A stretch of DNA of 64,000 nucleotides, from contig ML991773.1 of assembly GCA_010094025.1 (NCBI GenBank), forward strand, positions 558,001 through 622,000, read 5' to 3'. The notes beneath the pieces are model-generated. The model was not told where the DNA came from and ran no database searches. It saw only the letters and a list, made by a program, of their open reading frames with translations. Shown here piece after piece: positions 1 to 11,858 of this stretch. A program made the translations under genes and the position numbers. The stretch comes from Viridothelium virens. Taxonomy: Eukaryota; Ascomycota; Dothideomycetes; Trypetheliales; Trypetheliaceae. Position 1 is the first letter of the stretch; each line of letters begins with the position of its first letter.

Positions 1-2
1 CA

Positions 3-518
3 AAAGTTCCTCGGTCCTCCAACCAGATCGTCCCTCGACGCAGCCCAACCGGTCCCCAGTTTACGACGGGACCTTCTCTTCGCCCTCCACCGCGACCATG
101 GAGACCTAATGTCTCACGCTTAGATGACGCTACGGATAGCAGCAGTTCTACATCAACTCTGCTGGCCAAGCGAAGAGGAGAGAACGCGGCGGTGGAAATT
201 GAGCGTCGACTCGGCCTCCCCCATCAATCTTCTGTGCAGTCGTCCTCTGGAGCCTCGAGTGACCCACAATCACCGCGGACGGCGAGCAGTAGCAATACAC
301 TGGGGCTTGCCCCATTGTCTTGGCAAGCGGTGGGCTGGAGGCAATCGAGGTTTGCCAGCGCTCTACGAAACCGAGTTCCTGTGGCGGAAGGCGGACGGGA
401 GGTGACATGGATAGATGATTCAGCCATCAGTCCTACAACGGTGTTGCGCAGTCCGATTTGGGAGCCTCGTTTGACACCGACGCGAAGGGGTGAAGATTTA
501 ATGCTGTCGGTGACATAA
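3..518 (+). CDS. C-terminal end of an unrecognised protein, 5' part outside the window
   Basis: The third frame is open from the left edge to a TAA at 516-518, giving the last 171 or so residues of a longer protein. The stretch is rich in Ser, Pro and Arg and looks disordered (for example LDDATDSSSSTSTLLAKRR, then a Ser-rich block), followed by a more ordered tail with RFASALRNRVPV and WIDDSAISP. I see no intron signal that breaks it and recognise no domain. Overlapping ORFs in the other frames are treated as shadows, because this is the only frame open through the edge. It could also be an exon preceded by an intron just outside the window. The function is unknown. Confidence 0.5.
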   Translation, partial: KVPRSSNQIVPRRSPTGPQFTTGPSLRPPPRPWRPNVSRLDDATDSSSSTSTLLAKRRGENAAVEIERRLGLPHQSSVQSSSGASSDPQSPRTASSSNTLGLAPLSWQAVGWRQSRFASALRNRVPVAEGGREVTWIDDSAISPTTVLRSPIWEPRLTPTRRGEDLMLSVT

Positions 519-1123
519 AGTGCAAGACCTCAATTTTGGGTCACCTTCTCTGGCTATTCTGAGGCCATGTGTTATATTTGGGTTTTATTTGGGGTTTACT
601 TGGGTTTGGTGCATAGAAAGACTACTCTTTTCCCAGCGATATTTCTTTAGTCAATAGATACCCTCTGGTTTTGTTTTTTTTTTTTTTTTACCCACTGGTA
701 TGCAGAAATTGGCTTATCCATGTACGTTAGGAGGCGAGACTACGATATGTACAAGTATCCGAACCCGAGGCTAGTGTAAGAACATTGAATGGATGAATCA
801 GCGAAGTGAAGTTATCCAAGCTTGAAGTTGACAAAGCAGTGGCACAGTACAGGGGATGATAGCTCATAAGCTCATAAGCTCATAAGCAGGCAGTGAGTAA
901 TAGAGCAGCTAGGCAAGGTAATAAGGTAATGAGCAGTGGACCAAAGGAAGCACTTGGCTGCTGCTGCCCCACCAACTGCCACTGACTGCCCCGACCTGGG
1001 AAACGTCACCCCACCAAGCTTGAATTCCTCCCTGCAAATCTTCCCAACTACAACTCCTTCGCCTTCCTGAGCGCCCGAGAAATCTCTGCATCTCTCCAAT
1101 CCCATTCCGCGACAGCCGCAAAC
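519..1123 (+). promoter_or_regulatory. Upstream region of transketolase, with poly-T tract and 8-bp tandem repeat
   Basis: No gene is seen in these 605 bases. They hold the 3' flank of the upstream gene, a run of T's near 670-690, three tandem copies of CTCATAAG at 863-886, and a pyrimidine-rich leader near 1030-1115 just before the transketolase ATG. A CT-rich leader is typical of strongly expressed fungal housekeeping genes. No specific factor site is claimed. Confidence 0.4.
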
Positions 1124-3666
1124 ATGGGTTACGGCGAGATCGATCAGCTTGCTATCAACACTATCCGGACGCTCGCCGTAAGTATCATGTATTTGCTGGC
1201 CGTCATCTCTTCTGCACATCCACTCTCACCGCAACAATGTCGATTTGCCACCCTCGACTATCAATTGCTAATAAGACTCCATAAATCAGGTCGATGCGAC
1301 GTTCAAAGCAAATTCCGGCCATCCCGGTGCCCCTATGGGCATGGCACCGGTCGCTCATATTCTCTTCAACAAGTTTATGACCTTCAACCCTAAGAATCCC
1401 GACTATATCAACCGCGATCGCTTCGTCCTCTCGTAGGTCCCCAAGCGGCTCATTGTCCCTCACATCATCAAGAGACACGAAAGCCATATCTGTTCCATGA
1501 ATACCTTTTTTCAATTCCCCATATCGTTACAGAGCTGGGTACTGTTTCAGCTCTGGGTTAGACTCGGATCTACCGCTTGCGAAAGCCCTAAGTGCTTTTT
1601 CTGGACTGATCGAACTAACTCGTAACAATCAGAAACGGTCACGGATGCATGCTTCAGTATGCTCTCCTTCATCTCTTCGGGTATGACCTACCCTTGGATC
1701 AGCTCAAGCACTTCCGTGTATGTAGTAGCGCCTAATCTCCATCAAATGATAAGTTGAAGGCATTGACAATCGGCAGCAAGTGGATAGCATCACACCCGGA
1801 CATCCTGAATCCCACGATACTCCCGGTGTAGAAGTCACCACTGGTCCGCTTGGCCAGGGTTTCTCGAATGCCGTCGGCTTGGCCGTCGCACAAGCCAAGA
1901 GCGCCGCAGAATTCAACAAGCCTGGCTTCAATCTTTTCACCAACTACACATATATGTTCTTCGGTGATGGCTGTGCGATGGAAGGCATTGCGAGTGAAGC
2001 GGCAAGCACTGCCGGCCACCTTCAGCTCGGAAATCTCATTGCGGTCTACGACGACAATCACATCTCCATTGGTAGGATCTGACCCTCAGCAATCCACGAT
2101 CAGCTACTAATCTTTTGATGTTGCAGATGGAGATACAAAATGTGCCTTCACTGAGGACGTCTTGAAGCGTTTTGAGGCCTATGGATGGCATACCCAATGG
2201 GTTAAAGAGGGTGATACTGATCTTGACGGCATAGAGGCTGCTCTCAAGAAGGCGCGAGAGGTGACCGATAAACCTTCTGTTATCAAGCTGACTACAACCA
2301 TTGGATTCGGTTCGAAGCTCCAAGGGACTGGTGGCGTGCACGGAAACCCCTTGAAGGAGGATGATTGCAAGCAAGTGAAGCAGAAGTTCGGCTTCGACCC
2401 CGAGAAGACATTCGTCGTCCCCCAGCAAGTCTATGACGCGTACCACCAGACTGCCGCTAAGGGCGCAGCTGCGGAGCAGGAGTGGAATCAACTGTTCGAC
2501 AAATACGGACAGCAACATAAGGCAGAACACGCCGACCTCAAGCGGCGCCTGAGTGGTCTCCTGCCCGAAGGCTGGCAGAAAGCACTTCCCACGTACAAGC
2601 CCACCGATAAGGCCGTTGCATCCCGTAAGCTTTCCGAATCGGTTTTGGAAGCGATTCACAGCGTCGTTCCGGAATTGATCTCCGGATCTGCGGATTTGAC
2701 TGGCTCAAATAATACTCGATGGAAGGATGCCGTTGATTTCCAGCCCCCTAACCTCGGCATTGGCGACTACAGCGGTCGTTACATGCGCTATGGAGTGCGT
2801 GAACATGCGATGGCTGGCATGATGAACGGCATATCTGCTTATGGTACCTTAATTCCTGCCGGCGGTACCTTCTTGAACTTTGTGTCCTATGCTGCAGGAT
2901 CCGTCCGTTTGTCATCTCTTTCCCACCAGCGCGTCATCTACATTGCAACCCACGATTCCATTGGCCTTGGTGAAGATGGTCCCACTCATCAGCCTATTGA
3001 GACCTTGGCACACTTCCGCGCTCTTCCCAACATGATGGTGTGGCGTCCGGCCGATGGGAACGAGACTTCGGCCGCCTACTACGTGGCTCTCACATCGAAA
3101 TCAACGCCAAGTATCTTCGCTCTCACCCGTCAAAATCTGCCACAACTCGAAGGGTCCACCATCGAACATGCCATCAAGGGTGGTTATGTCGCGCTCGAGG
3201 ACAAGGATGCTGATCTCACCCTTGTCAGCACCGGTTCGGAAGTCAGTCTGTGCCTTGAGAGCGTCAAAGTTCTTAAGGACAACCACAACATCAAAACACG
3301 GGTCGTTTCGCTGCCATGCGTTGAAGTCTTCGACAGCCAGTCCAAGGATTACCGCCTCAGCGTCATTCCTGATGGCATTCCCACCATGAGCGTGGAGGTC
3401 ATGTCAACGCTCGGCTGGGAGAAATACTCTCATGAGCAGTTCGGACTCAACAGGTTCGGTGCCAGCGGTCCCTACAAGGACGTCTATAAGGTTCGTCGAC
3501 CCTTGCTGTCGAGCTTGAGTATGCTAATTGCTGATGCCCACACCTCTAGAAATTCGAGTTCACACCCGAGGGCATTGCCAAGCGCGGTCTAGCGACGGTC
3601 AATTTCTACAAGGACGTCAAGCCCCTGCGGTCTCCCGTGAATCGCGCCTTCACCAACTTGATCTGA
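1124..3666 (+). CDS. TKL1: Transketolase
   Basis: Transketolase is the thiamine-diphosphate enzyme of the non-oxidative pentose phosphate pathway, moving two-carbon units between sugar phosphates in the cytosol. Six exons fit the family: 1124-1177, 1290-1432, 1633-1717, 1777-2071, 2127-3490 and 3550-3666, giving 685 residues, the usual length. Visible landmarks are [17 protein letters not shown] near the N-terminus, the cofactor-binding GDG followed by a downstream Asn ([10 protein letters not shown] to VYDDNH), and in the second half [11 protein letters not shown] and the REHAM segment. The last exon ends FTNLI and has no peroxisomal tail signal. All introns are GT..AG, and the fourth has a CTACTAAT branch site. 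The ATG is the first after a CT-rich leader and matches the family start. Identification is certain; only intron 2 (200 bases) is unusually long. Confidence 0.96.
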
Positions 3667-4354
3667 GTGGTATATTCCAACGTGAATGGTGTGACGCTAG
3701 CGAAGGATCGGCGGTTTAACATGCAGACGCGCAACTTCGATTATGAGGATCATGGGGGGATGTCTTTCAGTAGTATATAGAATGACGCAAAAGTGGAGGA
3801 GGATCATGCGACCAAGCTCTGTTACATAACGATCTGCTATAGACTATGATTGCCAATTCGCATCCCCCCTCCACCTGCTTTGTTCCGCCAACTTCGTGAG
3901 CACATTCCCTCTCCATTCTGCTCTAGCGTATTAGTATCCGAGCTCGTCTCTCGCTGAAGCGACATTTCTCATAGCTTTGCCCGATGCAGTAAGGGAAAGT
4001 TGAAATGAACCATAACTCGAAGAAGCCACGCCATACCACTGTCGAAGCTATCAGAACCTGCAATTTCTTCATCGCTATTTTCAGGACTGGACTGTCGTAT
4101 CATTCCGCTTGAATTAGCTCCCGTGTGAACGGAAATGGTGAGGATTGGCGCTTGATCCAACTGTATATTATTTTCGAGTCTGCCTGCTCCCTTTGGACGG
4201 TTGTTTCATCTTGATCGTCTTATTTTATAGCTATAGATATAATGGCTTGCTTTCCAGTGGCCGAAACGACTTGGAATGCAAACCCCACCACTAGTCTCTT
4301 TCAAACGGTCCTCCTGTTGTCCAACTTCAATAGGAGTAGTTTCCCAGCGACACA
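3667..4354. other. Intergenic stretch between transketolase and BMT6
   Basis: These 688 bases hold the transketolase 3' end and the BMT6 upstream region. A 63-codon minus-strand ORF near 3969-4160 has no recognisable content. I see no RNA gene or repeat. Confidence 0.5.
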
Positions 4355-5443
4355 ATGGCTCCTAGCAGAGGCGGAGCCAGTTCTGCTAGGAAGGGAACAG
4401 GTGGAAGCAAAAAAAGTATGAAGAATGCAAAACAAGAAAAGGTTATGGTATCTTCAAAATCGGACATTCCCCTAGAACTTCAACAGCGCACACTTGATAT
4501 TTTCAAGGCCACCTTCAGAAACGAGCTGAGTACAGATGTCTCCGCAACACTCCAGAAAATCAAACAACACCTTTATAATCGGGAATTCAGCTTAGCCTTT
4601 GGCTGTGAAGAGTACCTGCGAGTATACTGTGCCCGATGGAGCCCTAGTCGAGCTTTAGGTTACTTGCAAGTGCTCTCTGAAACCGTCCAGGACCATCTCG
4701 ACCTGGAACAGGATGACGTCGAGAAAAGAAGCGAAGATGGAGCGAACGCCAGCTTCAAGAAACTGGTAAGGGCAACTTGTCTCGGAGCAGGTGGAGGAGC
4801 AGAAATCGCTGGGTTTGTCGCACACTTGCAACAGATAAACTCAAGCGTCTCTGATGAGAAGAAATCGAGGCTTGACCTGACCATAGTCGATATTGCCGAC
4901 TGGTCACCGATTGTGCGAAGCCTTCGCGAGACCATCACTCAGCCGCCCAATCTTTCTGCGTACACTTCCGGTGCACTCAAGGCTAATAATGTAGCTTTTG
5001 CTGCACCTGAATCATTCGCATGTCGCTTCCATCAGTCAGACCTGCTACAGATGGATTTTGCGCAACTTCAGAGACTGCTCCAGGCCGTCGATCTCGTCAC
5101 TCTGATGTTCACTCTGAACGAACTCTACTCGACTTCCCTTGCCCAGACGCAGCGTTTCCTTCTCCAGCTCGGCAACTGCTTGAAGGCCGGAGCACTCTTC
5201 CTTGTGGTTGATAGTCCAGGGAACTATTCCACGATCCAGCTGAATGGCAAGGAGAAGCGGTATCCGATGCAATGGCTTTTGGATCACACCTTGCTACCAG
5301 ATCCAGCATTGGGCAGCAACGAAAGAACCTGGGAGAAATTAGTTTCCGACGAGTCGAGATGGTTTAGACTGCCAGAAGGTCTGAAGTATCCAATTGCGTT
5401 GGAGAACATGAGGTATCAGATTCATTTATACCGAAAGTTATGA
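4355..5443 (+). CDS. BMT6: 25S rRNA (uridine-N3)-methyltransferase, Bmt6-like
   Basis: A single-exon gene of 362 residues. The family uses S-adenosylmethionine to methylate N3 of a uridine in large-subunit rRNA (U2843 in yeast) in the nucleolus. The N-terminus is short and basic (KGTGGSKKSMKNAKQEK), as expected for a nucleolar protein. The Rossmann fold shows the glycine-rich motif LGAGGGAE at about residues 142-149, the acidic strand TIVDIADWSPIV after it, and the FTLNELYS segment typical of this fungal family. The C-terminus LENMRYQIHLYRKL also fits. The ATG lies in a good context (CACAATGG) and begins the whole conserved region. Assignment to the Bmt6 branch rather than Bmt5 rests on the GAGGGAE motif and the overall order of blocks. 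Confidence 0.85.
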   Translation: MAPSRGGASSARKGTGGSKKSMKNAKQEKVMVSSKSDIPLELQQRTLDIFKATFRNELSTDVSATLQKIKQHLYNREFSLAFGCEEYLRVYCARWSPSRALGYLQVLSETVQDHLDLEQDDVEKRSEDGANASFKKLVRATCLGAGGGAEIAGFVAHLQQINSSVSDEKKSRLDLTIVDIADWSPIVRSLRETITQPPNLSAYTSGALKANNVAFAAPESFACRFHQSDLLQMDFAQLQRLLQAVDLVTLMFTLNELYSTSLAQTQRFLLQLGNCLKAGALFLVVDSPGNYSTIQLNGKEKRYPMQWLLDHTLLPDPALGSNERTWEKLVSDESRWFRLPEGLKYPIALENMRYQIHLYRKL

Positions 5444-5679
5444 ACAACAGTAGACATGTATTAGCATCCACGACCTAATGTGATGGCATTGAACAAAAGA
5501 AGATCATTTCCATTGGGGGTATCTAAAAGGAAATTTTCCTCAGGACGCCGGAGAAAGAAAATGAGGAAGGCAGCATTCCTGAGCCGCAGATCCTGACACC
5601 TTCATCGAATGCGGAGGCGTTCGTAAGGGAGACCAGACGCACGCACACAGGGGCTAGCACATTGTTCAGCGATCGACTG

Positions 5680-6692
5680 TTAGCAAGCCTTGCCTCCGAA
5701 TGGTGATTCCCTTTTCAGATCATGGACAAGGTCATGTACGTTTCCCAGATGCCGCCCAAGGAGCTCCTGCTTCTCCTCCGACGTTCTCGTCACTCTTCCC
5801 TCTCGCTGCAGCGCACTCCTCGCGCCTTTGCCCGAATCCAAGCTCCGACTAAAGACTGCGGCCAACTTCACTGCTCCGCCCTCTGGCCCACTGGTGGCTG
5901 ATGGTGCACTCTTACTTGTTGCTGCCTGGTCACTAGCAATCTCCTCTTCCTCCTCCTCTTCTGTTGTCGTGGCAGTCGGCTCTTCAGTCATGAGGTAAAA
6001 GTAGAAGAATTCGACGGCTCTGCGTTGGACGTCTCTTGCGGTCTCCTTGGCTTTGAACAGGCTCGACACTGTTCGGAGGCCGTCGAGCCTTTCGAAGTTT
6101 CGCGTATTGGCGGGACAGCCGAGTAAGGCGATGACGAGCAGGAGAAGCGCGGATGATTGGATTGGAGGCGGATTTGTGGCGTCGAGGAGATCGAGGATTG
6201 ATGTCATTGGTAGCGATGGGCTCAGCAGATGACGGCTCGGCGGATGTAAGAGGAGCAGGCCTTGGAGAAGTGTGAGGGTGGATAGGATGAGCGTGTCGGT
6301 GTAGGAGGAAGGCTGATTGCCGAGGAGGTTGTCAAGCGTAGCAAGAAGGCGGGAGGTTACTGCGATGCGAGTCGTTGGTTATCATTTCGACTCCAGAGTT
6401 AAAGCAATCCAAGCGACGATGTAGGCTCACCATTCCACTCGAAGCTCTCCTGTAAGCGAAAGAACTCGACGAAGGCAGGATCCGAGGTTAGTTCGCTTAG
6501 GGATTTGGCTTGCGGACCTGTTGAACCGGCAAGAGGGAGAGCAGATGGGCGGCGTTTGCTGGGAGATGCTAATACTGACGCAGGAAGACAGAGTTGTGCA
6601 AGTAGCCCTTCGATTTGCTTGAGACCTTTGCGAAGCCGGTTGTTGTCCTTAGATGATAGATTGTCAAAGGCAAGCGATAATAAAGACTCCAT
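5680..6692 (-). CDS. cdc14: Cell division control protein 14, SIN component
   Basis: This is the Cdc14 of the septation initiation network (the fission-yeast partner of kinase Sid1), not the phosphatase of the same name. It helps trigger septum formation after mitosis at the spindle pole body. Two exons on the minus strand, 6431-6692 and 5680-6359, give 313 residues; the 71-base intron splits Val in the conserved run SFEWNV. Family marks are MESLLSLAFDNLSSKD at the start, RLRKGLKQIEGLLAQLC, and FFRLQESFEWN followed by TSRLLATLDNLLG. The C-terminal third carries an acidic patch with eight consecutive or near-consecutive Glu and a basic tail. I chose the ATG at 6692 because the reading frame above it offers only a TTG. 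It converges with BMT6, with about 240 bases between the stops. Confidence 0.88.
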
Positions 6693-8033
6693 TTCCAAGT
6701 CGTTAAGAGACGGTATGGGCGTGACGACCGTCCAGTTGACACGGGGTTCTCTCCGAATCTAACAGCTGGAAAATTCGCGTCAGATCGCCGCAAGAGACTG
6801 CATTAGACGTGGATCTCGTTCCTTAGAATACCGGTAGCGTACTTTTGGAGAGTGGCCTCGTGGTTGCGTTAATCAGAAAATCGGTAATGTTTGGCAGCCC
6901 GTTGTCAGGGGTAACGAGGAAGTATTGCAAGATACTCTACTGAGCGACTTAGTAGAAAGGTACGTACATAAGTACCTAGAGGTATCTACACCATAACTAC
7001 GGAGTACCACCATCGTGTGCTCTACTACGTACCAAGGCGCTGATCGCTCTGAGCTTCCCTACCGAGGAAGTTGTCTAGGACTTCAAATTGACTTGACGGA
7101 TGAGATGGCCCCTCTTGCGCTACAGTGTCTATCATCCTCATTCAGACATGATCCAGATTCTTTCTACTCCGTACTATTTGGGAGGTACTCAAGATAGTTC
7201 CCTAAAATAGCAGCCCTCTTCAATTTCGCAACGGCGCTGTGGTCCAGCAAAAATGGCGTCACATGCATCTATACCAGGGGCATAGCTGTTGCAATGTCCG
7301 ATACGGTGCTTCTGCTTGTGCGGACCAAGGACTGCTTTGGATTAAATTTTGATTTATGTTTGATCCTCCCTAGCTTCTTATTCTGCCTCAAGCTGAACTC
7401 AAAATCATTGTGAGAGCCTTGATATTCTCAACATACGGAATACTAGAGGACTAGAAGCTGCTGAGTCGAGCAACATTTGAAGCCTTCTACAACTCTTACT
7501 TAGCCCTAGATCCAACCGTCACCAGGACATGGTCGTTCGTGTGATCCTCATACCCTAATCCTAGGATTTGATTGTGCTTCGAGAAAAATGTTCAGATCTG
7601 CATTCGCCGCGAGTTGTTTCAGCCACACAAAACGCTGTAGGATCTGGCATGGCAGATTATTTGCAGCGATCCTCCAGTTCGGGCTGAATTTTGAGACTAT
7701 GACGCGTGAGGCTACGAGGCGAACCCTTCGAATGCCCACCTTCTATAAGCCAGCTCTGCTATAAGCCCTTGAACAACTGCAATCTATGCTGCTCAATGCC
7801 TATATCAGAAGGCATCCAATTGGCTACAGTGAATCGTGCATATTAATCTTTCGAATGTCAAGCTCCGTCTTGTGGCCCTCGTCCTCTCACCGTCTGGTAC
7901 TTATGTCTACTTACGTCACAGACGGCCCCTCTCCGGTGCCAATGGCAAGCGTAGCAGGCAGCAGACCGCATGCAAAAGGACGATCCAACATGAATTCCTG
8001 CCTCGTCCAGCCTCGAAAGCCCCAACCTCAGCC
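6693..8033. other. Gene-free stretch between CDC14 and GGPP synthase
   Basis: These 1.3 kb form a divergent promoter region. They are moderately AT-rich, with several short ORFs on both strands that lack conserved content. Between about 6960 and 7200 there are several TACGGAGTA/TACTCCGTA-like words and short inverted pieces, but no element with clear ends. No RNA gene is seen. Confidence 0.4.
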
Positions 8034-9421
8034 ATGGTCTTCGAGAATCCTCCGTCACCCAACGTTATCCCGCCGCGAACGAGCTCTACCGGCTTCACGA
8101 ACAACGGCAGCACTTCTACAACGGCCACCAACAATGTACCTGTCACGGCCTCCAAACCCGTCTTGAAACCGCTCCCTGAGGACGACTGGCTCTCACAGAG
8201 CAAGAAGTCGCATTCGAGTCTTCAGCAACAGCAGCAACAAACCCCCCCTCTCCGCACTCATCATCAGCCTCGGCAGCAGTCATTTTCCTCCACTGCGTCG
8301 ATGGCGCCGCCCCGCCGGGACCCACCGAAGGACTTTGGACATGAACAGGTCTTTAGGGAGAGACCGGGCTGGTCGGTGGAGAAAGAGCGCATTGTGTCTG
8401 GTCCATTCGAATATCTGCATGGCCATCCAGGCAAGGATATCCGGACCCAGTGTATTGCCGCCTTCAACAACTGGCTCAAGGTGCCGGAGGAGAGCTTGGT
8501 GGTGATCACGAAGGTGGTGGGGATGCTGCACACGGCCTCACTGCTGTGAGTCTCGATACTCTTTCTTTCTTTCATACGAGGTGCGGTGGGGTTGTTCAGG
8601 AGGCAGGGAGAAACAGGGCTAACTCCATCAACCGCGCACTAGAATTGATGATGTCGAAGACTCATCGCACCTTCGGCGTGGTGTGCCGGTTGCCCATAAT
8701 ATCTTTGGAACGGCGCAAACGATCAATTCAGCGAATTATGTCTACTTCTGTGCGCTGAGGGAGTTGCAGAAGCTGAAGTCTCCGCAAGCAATCGATATAT
8801 ATATGGATGAGCTCGTTAATCTTCACAGAGGTCAGGGTATGGATCTGTACTGGAGGGATACCTTGACTTGTCCGTCAGAGGATGACTACCTAGAGATGGT
8901 GGGGAATAAGACGGGGGGTCTTTTCAGGCTAGCAGTCAAGTTGATGCAAGTAGAGAGCCAAATGCAGATGTGTGTAACCTCCTCTCCTACTTCAGCCATC
9001 TAAAATAGCGTTCTAATGAATCGTATCCAGGGACTGTGTTCCACTTGTCAATACCATTGGCCTTCTCTTCCAGATCCTTGATGACTACTACAATCTCCAC
9101 TCACCAATCTACTCGGCGAACAAGGGCAACTGCGAGGATCTGACCGAAGGCAAATTCTCTTTTCCTGTCATACATGCTATACGAGCTGATCCGTCAAATC
9201 TGGTACTTATGAACATCCTCAAACAAAAAACGACAGATGACGAAGTGAAGAGATTTGCTGTTCAATATATGGATCGAATGGGAAGTTTTGAATATACTCG
9301 TGCCGTGCTGAGACAGCTCGAGGCCCAAGCGCTTGGCTTAGTAGATACGGCAGACGCGGGAAGAGGCGAAGGAGATGCTATTCGCAAAATCTTGGAAAAG
9401 TTGAGGATCGAAAGTGGATAA
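8034..9421 (+). CDS. BTS1: Geranylgeranyl diphosphate synthase
   Basis: A trans-prenyltransferase that extends farnesyl diphosphate with isopentenyl diphosphate to the C20 product used for protein prenylation and terpenoids. Exons 8034-8545, 8643-8969 and 9031-9421 give 409 residues. The family entry is clear from [27 protein letters not shown] and [11 protein letters not shown]. The first Asp-rich motif DDVED falls at about residues 173-177, directly across the first splice junction. The second is DDYYN at about 297-301, which is the form common in this class. [12 protein letters not shown] and [11 protein letters not shown] lie between. The ATG at 8034 is the first in the open frame and has a Kozak-like context (GCCATGG); an upstream extension would need a non-ATG start. 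The first 115 residues or so are a Ser/Gln-rich extension with a poly-Gln run. There is no terpene cyclase nearby, so a housekeeping role is more likely than a cluster role. Confidence 0.94.
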
Positions 9422-9930
9422 TATCATCAATAGGTGAAACGAGCGATGCTGGTGCGATCAGACGCGGTCGACATTTGTGACCTACGTACGTTCTATGGGT
9501 CTCTCAGCCACGAGTTGAGGACCGTGGGTGCATACTACTCAGATTATCGAACGAGAACCGGCAGCGATCTGTCCAATTGTTTTCCTTTTGCTATGCCCAA
9601 CCTGGGAGTCCCCCAGCACCATCTTTGGCGCTGTATGCCGTTCCAGAACTTCTTGTTGCACCCAGTGATGATAGTAGAGTTTGGAAACACAATCTGGTAA
9701 GCTATTCAGCACTGTAGAGTATTGGAGCATTTGTGGAAGTTATCGCATTATCTCTGATCTCTGTAGTGTTCTAACTGGAATCCCTCCATTCGAAACCATT
9801 CCCTTTAGAAAATTCCGCCATCATGCATTCATACTTTGCTTGGCCGTTAAGTAGCCAAGAGAATTCCACCATGATCCGGACGCCGATCCATGCACATGTG
9901 CCATGCAAATAGGACTAAGGACGGCTCCGC
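9422..9930. other. Convergent 3' flanks of GGPP synthase and NHP2
   Basis: These 509 bases lie between two converging stops. A short plus-strand ORF near 9434-9700 has no conserved features. No RNA gene or repeat is seen. Confidence 0.5.
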
Positions 9931-11050
9931 TCACTTGCCTTCCTTCTCGGTCTCCTTCTCAGTCTCCTTCTCGGTCTCCTTCTCGGTTTCCTTCTGCGGT
10001 TCCTTCTCCGGTTCCTTCTCCAGTTCCTTCTCGCCTTCCTCGGCTTCCTCCTCGGTGTTCTTCTCGGCTTCCTTCACGTTGGCCTCGCGAATCTTTTGAG
10101 CAAGACGGTCGTAGATCTTCTCCCATTGCTCAACAGATTGCTTGAACTCCGGCGCTTTCCCTTTCTTTTCCTTGCCAGCATCGGCGTTGGCGTCATTGGC
10201 GGAACCCTCACTCCCTTCCCCAAGAGCTTTGCTGTCGTCCGTCTTCTTGCCACCGTTGTTGTCTTGCACGTCACTAGTGCCTGGCTTCTTGGCACGACGC
10301 TCTTTGGTGACCAGAATTGCACTCGTCGGGCGCTTGGTGTTACCACACAGGCCTAGGAGTACACGAGATCGGACGTAGATATAGTCGATTGAGCGTTGTT
10401 CGCACAGGACCGGGAGGTGGGCGATGACATCGATGGGCCAGATATCGGCAGCGAGTACGAGAACGCATGGGGCGCGCTTGGTGATGCTCTCATTGTCGAC
10501 ACCAGTTTGTGGAAAGAACTTCACGTGCTTCACAACTTCCTTGACGCCGCGCTTAACTGCTTTGTTCCTCTCGGCTGCAAGAAATCAGTAAGGATACTTT
10601 GTAGGGTTAACGCAATCGCGACGGCAGTTGGGACCTACCCATCATAACCCCGTTCAAGATATATGGCTCTTCCTTTTTGCTAACGAGTGGGTGCGCAAAT
10701 GGTACGAGATCAGCGCGCGCGAGACCCAGTTCGCGGATCTGCTGTGCAAGCGTTGCCGCCTCTTCATCTTTGGCCGCGGCGTTGTCAGAAGAATGCTTGA
10801 CGAGCGCGTCTTGTCCACGATCGTTAGTATTGGCGTCACCAGAAGAGTGCGCGAGCGTGTCTTTTTCACCATCATTGGCATCCGCGTTGCCAGAAGAGTG
10901 CTTGGCGAGCTTCTCAGCAAGTTTGGCAGAAACCTTTGCATCATCTTTTTTATGGCTCTTGTGCTTCTTTACGCCGTTGGCCTCGGACATTTTGACAGTT
11001 TTGTCCTTCGCCTTGGCCTTCCCCTTGGCGTCAGATTTTTCTTTCGCCAT
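9931..11050 (-). CDS. NHP2: H/ACA snoRNP protein Nhp2 with long charged tails
   Basis: Nhp2 is the L7Ae-family core protein of box H/ACA snoRNPs, which direct pseudouridylation of rRNA in the nucleolus. Two exons on the minus strand, 10639-11050 and 9931-10574, give 351 residues with a 64-base intron. The L7Ae core is in the second exon: KRGVKEVVKHVKFFP, VLVLAADIWPIDVIAHLPVLCEQ and CGNTKRPTSAILV. The core is ordinary, but the protein is about twice the length of yeast Nhp2. The N-terminus (about 110 residues) is a Lys/Ala/Asp-rich tail with three near-repeats of a KHSSGNADAND type. The C-terminus ends in repeated KETE/KEPE units encoded by a 12-base tandem repeat at about 9940-10020. The start ATG at 11050 opens the conserved frame. 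Confidence 0.88.
9936..10030 (-). repeat. 12-bp tandem repeat coding the Lys-Glu tail of NHP2
   Basis: On the plus strand this reads as repeated TCGGTCTCCTTC-type units with a few substitutions. It lies in frame inside the NHP2 coding region and encodes KETE, then KEPE and KELE. In-frame 12-base units of this kind commonly vary in copy number between strains. Confidence 0.7.
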
Positions 11051-11858
11051 TCTTCTGTTGCGAGGACGAAAGACTATGGATTACATTAGCGCACATTCCA
11101 CGTCCGAATCTCCATGTCGCATAAGCGGACAGGCAGTGGTACTGCATACCAAGCTGTTCCGGCATAGTATGCACAGACGGCGCGAAAGTTTTAGCTTCTT
11201 TCATGATTGGCCAATCGCTCAGAGGCTGCACGGGATCGGCAGCTCTGAGGACCGTTTCACCTAAAACGTTCGCTTCAGTTTCGACAGGAACTAGAAGTTC
11301 CCATGCTGATCGAAGGAACAGGACAACAATAGACTTACGACAGAAAGGTCGTAGCGCTGCCGAGCAAGGGCCTATCAAGACCTTCAACGAGCGTGAAGGG
11401 AAGGTGCAGCTCTGAGGTGAAGAGTCCTACGCGTGGAAGGAACTTGTATATATTTCAATACCGCTAGTCCCAAAATGGGCTAACGAGGGGTTTAAGGTTT
11501 AGGCACCCATGCGTGACATGGCCACGAATCTCACATCTTGGCCGCAGACAGCCATTATTGCTTCACTTTGGCCTGCAGAATCCAATTGGCAAGGTGAATG
11601 CGGGCAGTCACGGGATGCTCTCCTGGTCGTGCAGTGTTCATCATTTATCATTTGGAAGCGCGAGAAGACTTTACTGAAGGATGACAAAATATCTTTCTCA
11701 ATTGCTGAGTGAAAGGTTAACTATGATCCCAAGCTTCTTGTGAGCTATCTAGGTGCAATTCGTGGTGGAGGGTATCTACACGACGATTCCAAACTTGGAA
11801 AAGATTTGTTGGAATGATGGATACAAGATTCATCATGTGCCAAGCCTCCCGAGTACCG
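11051..11858. other. Upstream region of NHP2 and 3' flank of GH43 gene
   Basis: These 808 bases contain only short overlapping ORFs on both strands with no conserved content. The part adjoining 11050 is expected to hold the NHP2 promoter and may hold a 5' UTR intron. No repeat or RNA gene is recognised. Confidence 0.4.

Noticed and set aside
9890-10145. Plus-strand ORFs with SVSF repeats
   Set aside because: They are the antisense reading of the Lys/Glu repeats in the NHP2 tail.
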